A DNA stretch of 64,000 bases from Maribacter sp. ACAM166 (GTDB lineage Bacteria > Bacteroidota > Bacteroidia > Flavobacteriales > Flavobacteriaceae), in the NCBI RefSeq assembly GCF_005771495.1, contig NZ_VAUW01000015.1:34341-98340 (forward strand), written 5' to 3'. Shown piece by piece: positions 63,978 through 64,000 of this stretch. The translations under genes and the position numbers were made by a program. Positions within the stretch are counted from its first letter, which is position 1; each line of letters opens with the position of its first letter. Under the pieces are notes generated by a model. That model saw nothing but the letters and a program-made list of their open reading frames with translations, ran no database searches and was not told the origin of the DNA.

Positions 63978-64000
63978 ATGGTAATCTACTCTAAAGTTAC
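63978..64000 (+). CDS. Start of an unknown gene (runs off the window)
   Basis: The ATG at 63978 begins MVIYSKVT and the window ends. An upstream inverted repeat and the degenerate surroundings make an IS transposase a possible reading, but seven or eight residues cannot support an assignment. Confidence 0.25.

Overview
The window looks like chromosomal DNA from a marine-type member of the Flavobacteriia (Bacteroidota). The evidence is the AT-rich sequence, repeated promoter elements of the Bacteroidetes TAnnTTTG type, a type IX secretion C-terminal domain, DUF4252/DUF4199/DUF3124 proteins, a 950-residue CarB and a TonB-dependent receptor. Genus assignment is not possible from the sequence alone. 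Most of the window is ordinary core metabolism. The accessory or unusual material is small: broken genes, short repeats, two ECF sigma modules and a large repeat protein.

Layout. 1-9.2 kb (all minus): the edge of a PLP-dependent decarboxylase, then a fatty-acid beta-oxidation cluster (acyl-CoA dehydrogenase, thiolase, fused 3-hydroxyacyl-CoA dehydrogenase/enoyl-CoA hydratase, MarR regulator, acyl-CoA ligase). A perfect 26-bp palindrome lies in the MarR promoter and a frameshifted four-helix-bundle gene lies inside the operon. 9.4-18.1 kb: purL (carrying a 24-residue insertion that looks like a dispersed repeat), an HxlR regulator, a secreted M20 hydrolase, an RNA m5C methyltransferase and a BNR lipoprotein. 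18.1-25 kb (minus): an ECF sigma/membrane protein/secreted effector module, then an envelope cluster (DUF4199, GT2, phosphohexomutase, MsbA-like ABC exporter). 25-34.1 kb: L31, a GlmU-like protein, MtaB, GNAT, alpha/beta hydrolase, lytic transglycosylase, L34 and carB.

34.1-36.7 kb is a degenerate stretch followed by a GIY-YIG protein, an SDR and a DUF3124 lipoprotein. 36.7-40.6 kb holds the oxidative pentose-phosphate genes gnd / zwf-pgl, divergently arranged. 40.6-43 kb holds a thioesterase, a small membrane protein and rmuC. 43.1-48.4 kb is a vitamin B12 uptake locus: a minus-strand substrate-binding protein/permease/ATPase operon opposite a cobalamin riboswitch and a BtuB-type receptor. 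The ATPase has no ATG/GTG/TTG start upstream of its Walker A motif. 48.4-51.5 kb holds two tandem S41 peptidase lipoproteins. 51.7-54.4 kb is a second ECF sigma module with three DUF4252 paralogues. 54.8-59.7 kb holds MscS, purB, a frameshifted helical-repeat gene, a cytochrome-like heme-binding protein, a sirtuin lacking most of its zinc ligands, and a TrmH-type methyltransferase. 59.9-64 kb holds a lipoprotein, a relic of a type I restriction hsdM start, a T9SS-secreted thrombospondin-type-3 repeat protein with a 105-bp minisatellite, and a hairpin just ahead of a start codon at the window edge.

I did not find a clear new defence or biosynthetic system. The observations most worth a second look are the purL insertion, the startless ABC ATPase, the MarR palindrome, the three-DUF4252 sigma module, and several gene lesions near homopolymers, which may be real decay or base-calling errors.
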